This document shows positions 6,209 to 6,603 of a stretch of 6,603 nt of DNA, piece by piece. How positions within the stretch are numbered: position 1 is the first letter of the stretch; every line of letters begins with the position of its first letter. A model generated the notes under the pieces. The model did not search any database, was not told where the DNA came from, and saw only the letters and a list, made by a program, of their open reading frames with translations. The stretch spans positions 1-6,603 of the forward strand of contig DATJLK010000162.1 in assembly GCA_035509615.1 (NCBI GenBank). The letters run 5' to 3'. The stretch comes from AP-15 sp035509615. GTDB taxonomy: Bacteria; Pseudomonadota; Alphaproteobacteria; ATCC43930; CGMCC-115725. The position numbers and the translations under genes are program-made.

Positions 6209-6603
6209 ATGCGGCAAGCCGCCGCGATACTGGTGGTCACGATGCTCGCCGGCTGCGCGGCGGCGCCCGGGTCCGCCCCGCCACGCGTGACGCCGACCGG
6301 CCTGCCCCCGACGACCGAGCATATCCCACCCTTTGCTCGCGATCCCTATGAGCCGTTCTCGCGCGAGGCGGCAGTGCAGATCGCGCTCGGCGAATGGCGC
6401 GCGTTCCGCCAGCCGGTATCCTATCCCAATGTCGAACCGCCGGAGGACGAGGAGCGCGAAGAGGGGTTGTGGCAGCGGGTCGGCGTCTATTGGTGGCTGG
6501 GTCTCGACCCGAGCTTTCCCGAGAGCCGCTGGACCGGCATCCACGATCAGTACGGGCAAGTCTTCCCGGCAGGTCGCGACGGGTTCTACGCCTGGTCCGC
6601 CGC
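6209..6603 (+). CDS. Putative lipoprotein with DUF2272-like N-terminal region (partial, runs off right edge)
   Basis: An open frame of 131 codons to the window end, with no stop. The N-terminus is a lipoprotein signal: a short hydrophobic stretch (AAAILVVTML, 4-13) and a lipobox L-A-G-C at 13-16, so C16 would be lipidated. A Pro-rich linker (about 20-41) leads to PYEPFSREAAVQIALGEWRAF (46-66) and LWQRVGVYWWLGLDP (88-102). These are followed by WTGIHD (108-113) and, at the edge, DGFYAWSAA. From memory this pattern matches DUF2272 proteins, whose function is unknown. GAGAGG (6197-6202) lies 6 nt before the ATG; an in-frame GTG at 6206 directly precedes it and is less well spaced. The frame begins 39 nt after the kinase. 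The link to sugar metabolism is probably only positional. Confidence 0.8.
   Translation, partial: MRQAAAILVVTMLAGCAAAPGSAPPRVTPTGLPPTTEHIPPFARDPYEPFSREAAVQIALGEWRAFRQPVSYPNVEPPEDEEREEGLWQRVGVYWWLGLDPSFPESRWTGIHDQYGQVFPAGRDGFYAWSA

Noticed and set aside
4985..6559. A 524-codon open frame on the minus strand, opposite the dehydrogenase, kinase and lipoprotein genes
   Set aside because: It is an antisense shadow caused by strong third-position GC bias. It lies opposite three genes with recognisable motifs and ribosome sites, and its translation shows no family motif.

Overview
The window looks like an alphaproteobacterial chromosome segment, most plausibly Rhizobiales/Bradyrhizobiaceae-like. 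The basis is GC-rich coding DNA with strong third-position GC bias, a Tat-type signal on the solute-binding protein, a DUF2272-type lipoprotein, and a dispersed palindromic repeat of the 'cattgcgag ... ctcgcaatg' type common in that group. The taxonomic placement is inference. No rRNA, tRNA, CRISPR array, transposase or phage gene was seen.

Left half (1-3633, minus strand). This is a carbohydrate-type (CUT1-like) ABC importer operon, read right to left: a Tat-exported family-1 solute-binding protein (3633-2314), a MalF/UgpA-type permease (2263-1322), a MalG/UgpE-type permease (1318-467), and a MalK/UgpC-type ATPase that starts at 277 and runs off the left edge. The two permeases are 3 nt apart and probably translationally coupled. 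The ATPase is separated from them by 189 nt holding a degenerate dispersed palindrome (343-429).

Centre (3634-3792). A divergent intergenic region separates the importer from genes on the plus strand. It has an unusual density of perfect palindromes and one long inverted repeat just upstream of the plus-strand gene, so it is the likely control region for both directions.

Right half (3793-6603, plus strand). A flavodoxin-fold NAD(P)H-dependent FMN reductase (3793-4362) is followed 34 nt later by a classical short-chain dehydrogenase/reductase (start placed at 4397). A ROK-family kinase resembling polyphosphate glucokinases follows (5300-6169), with an unusual basic patch and a low-complexity C-terminal tail. 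Last is the N-terminal part of a lipoprotein with DUF2272-like sequence (6209 to the right edge).

Taken together, the importer, dehydrogenase and sugar kinase suggest a sugar or polyol uptake-and-entry module: import, optional NAD-dependent oxidation, and phosphorylation at ATP or polyphosphate expense. The substrate cannot be read from the sequence. All the families are known. The less ordinary points are the control region, the repeat inside the operon and the kinase variant; I do not see an evidently new biological system.
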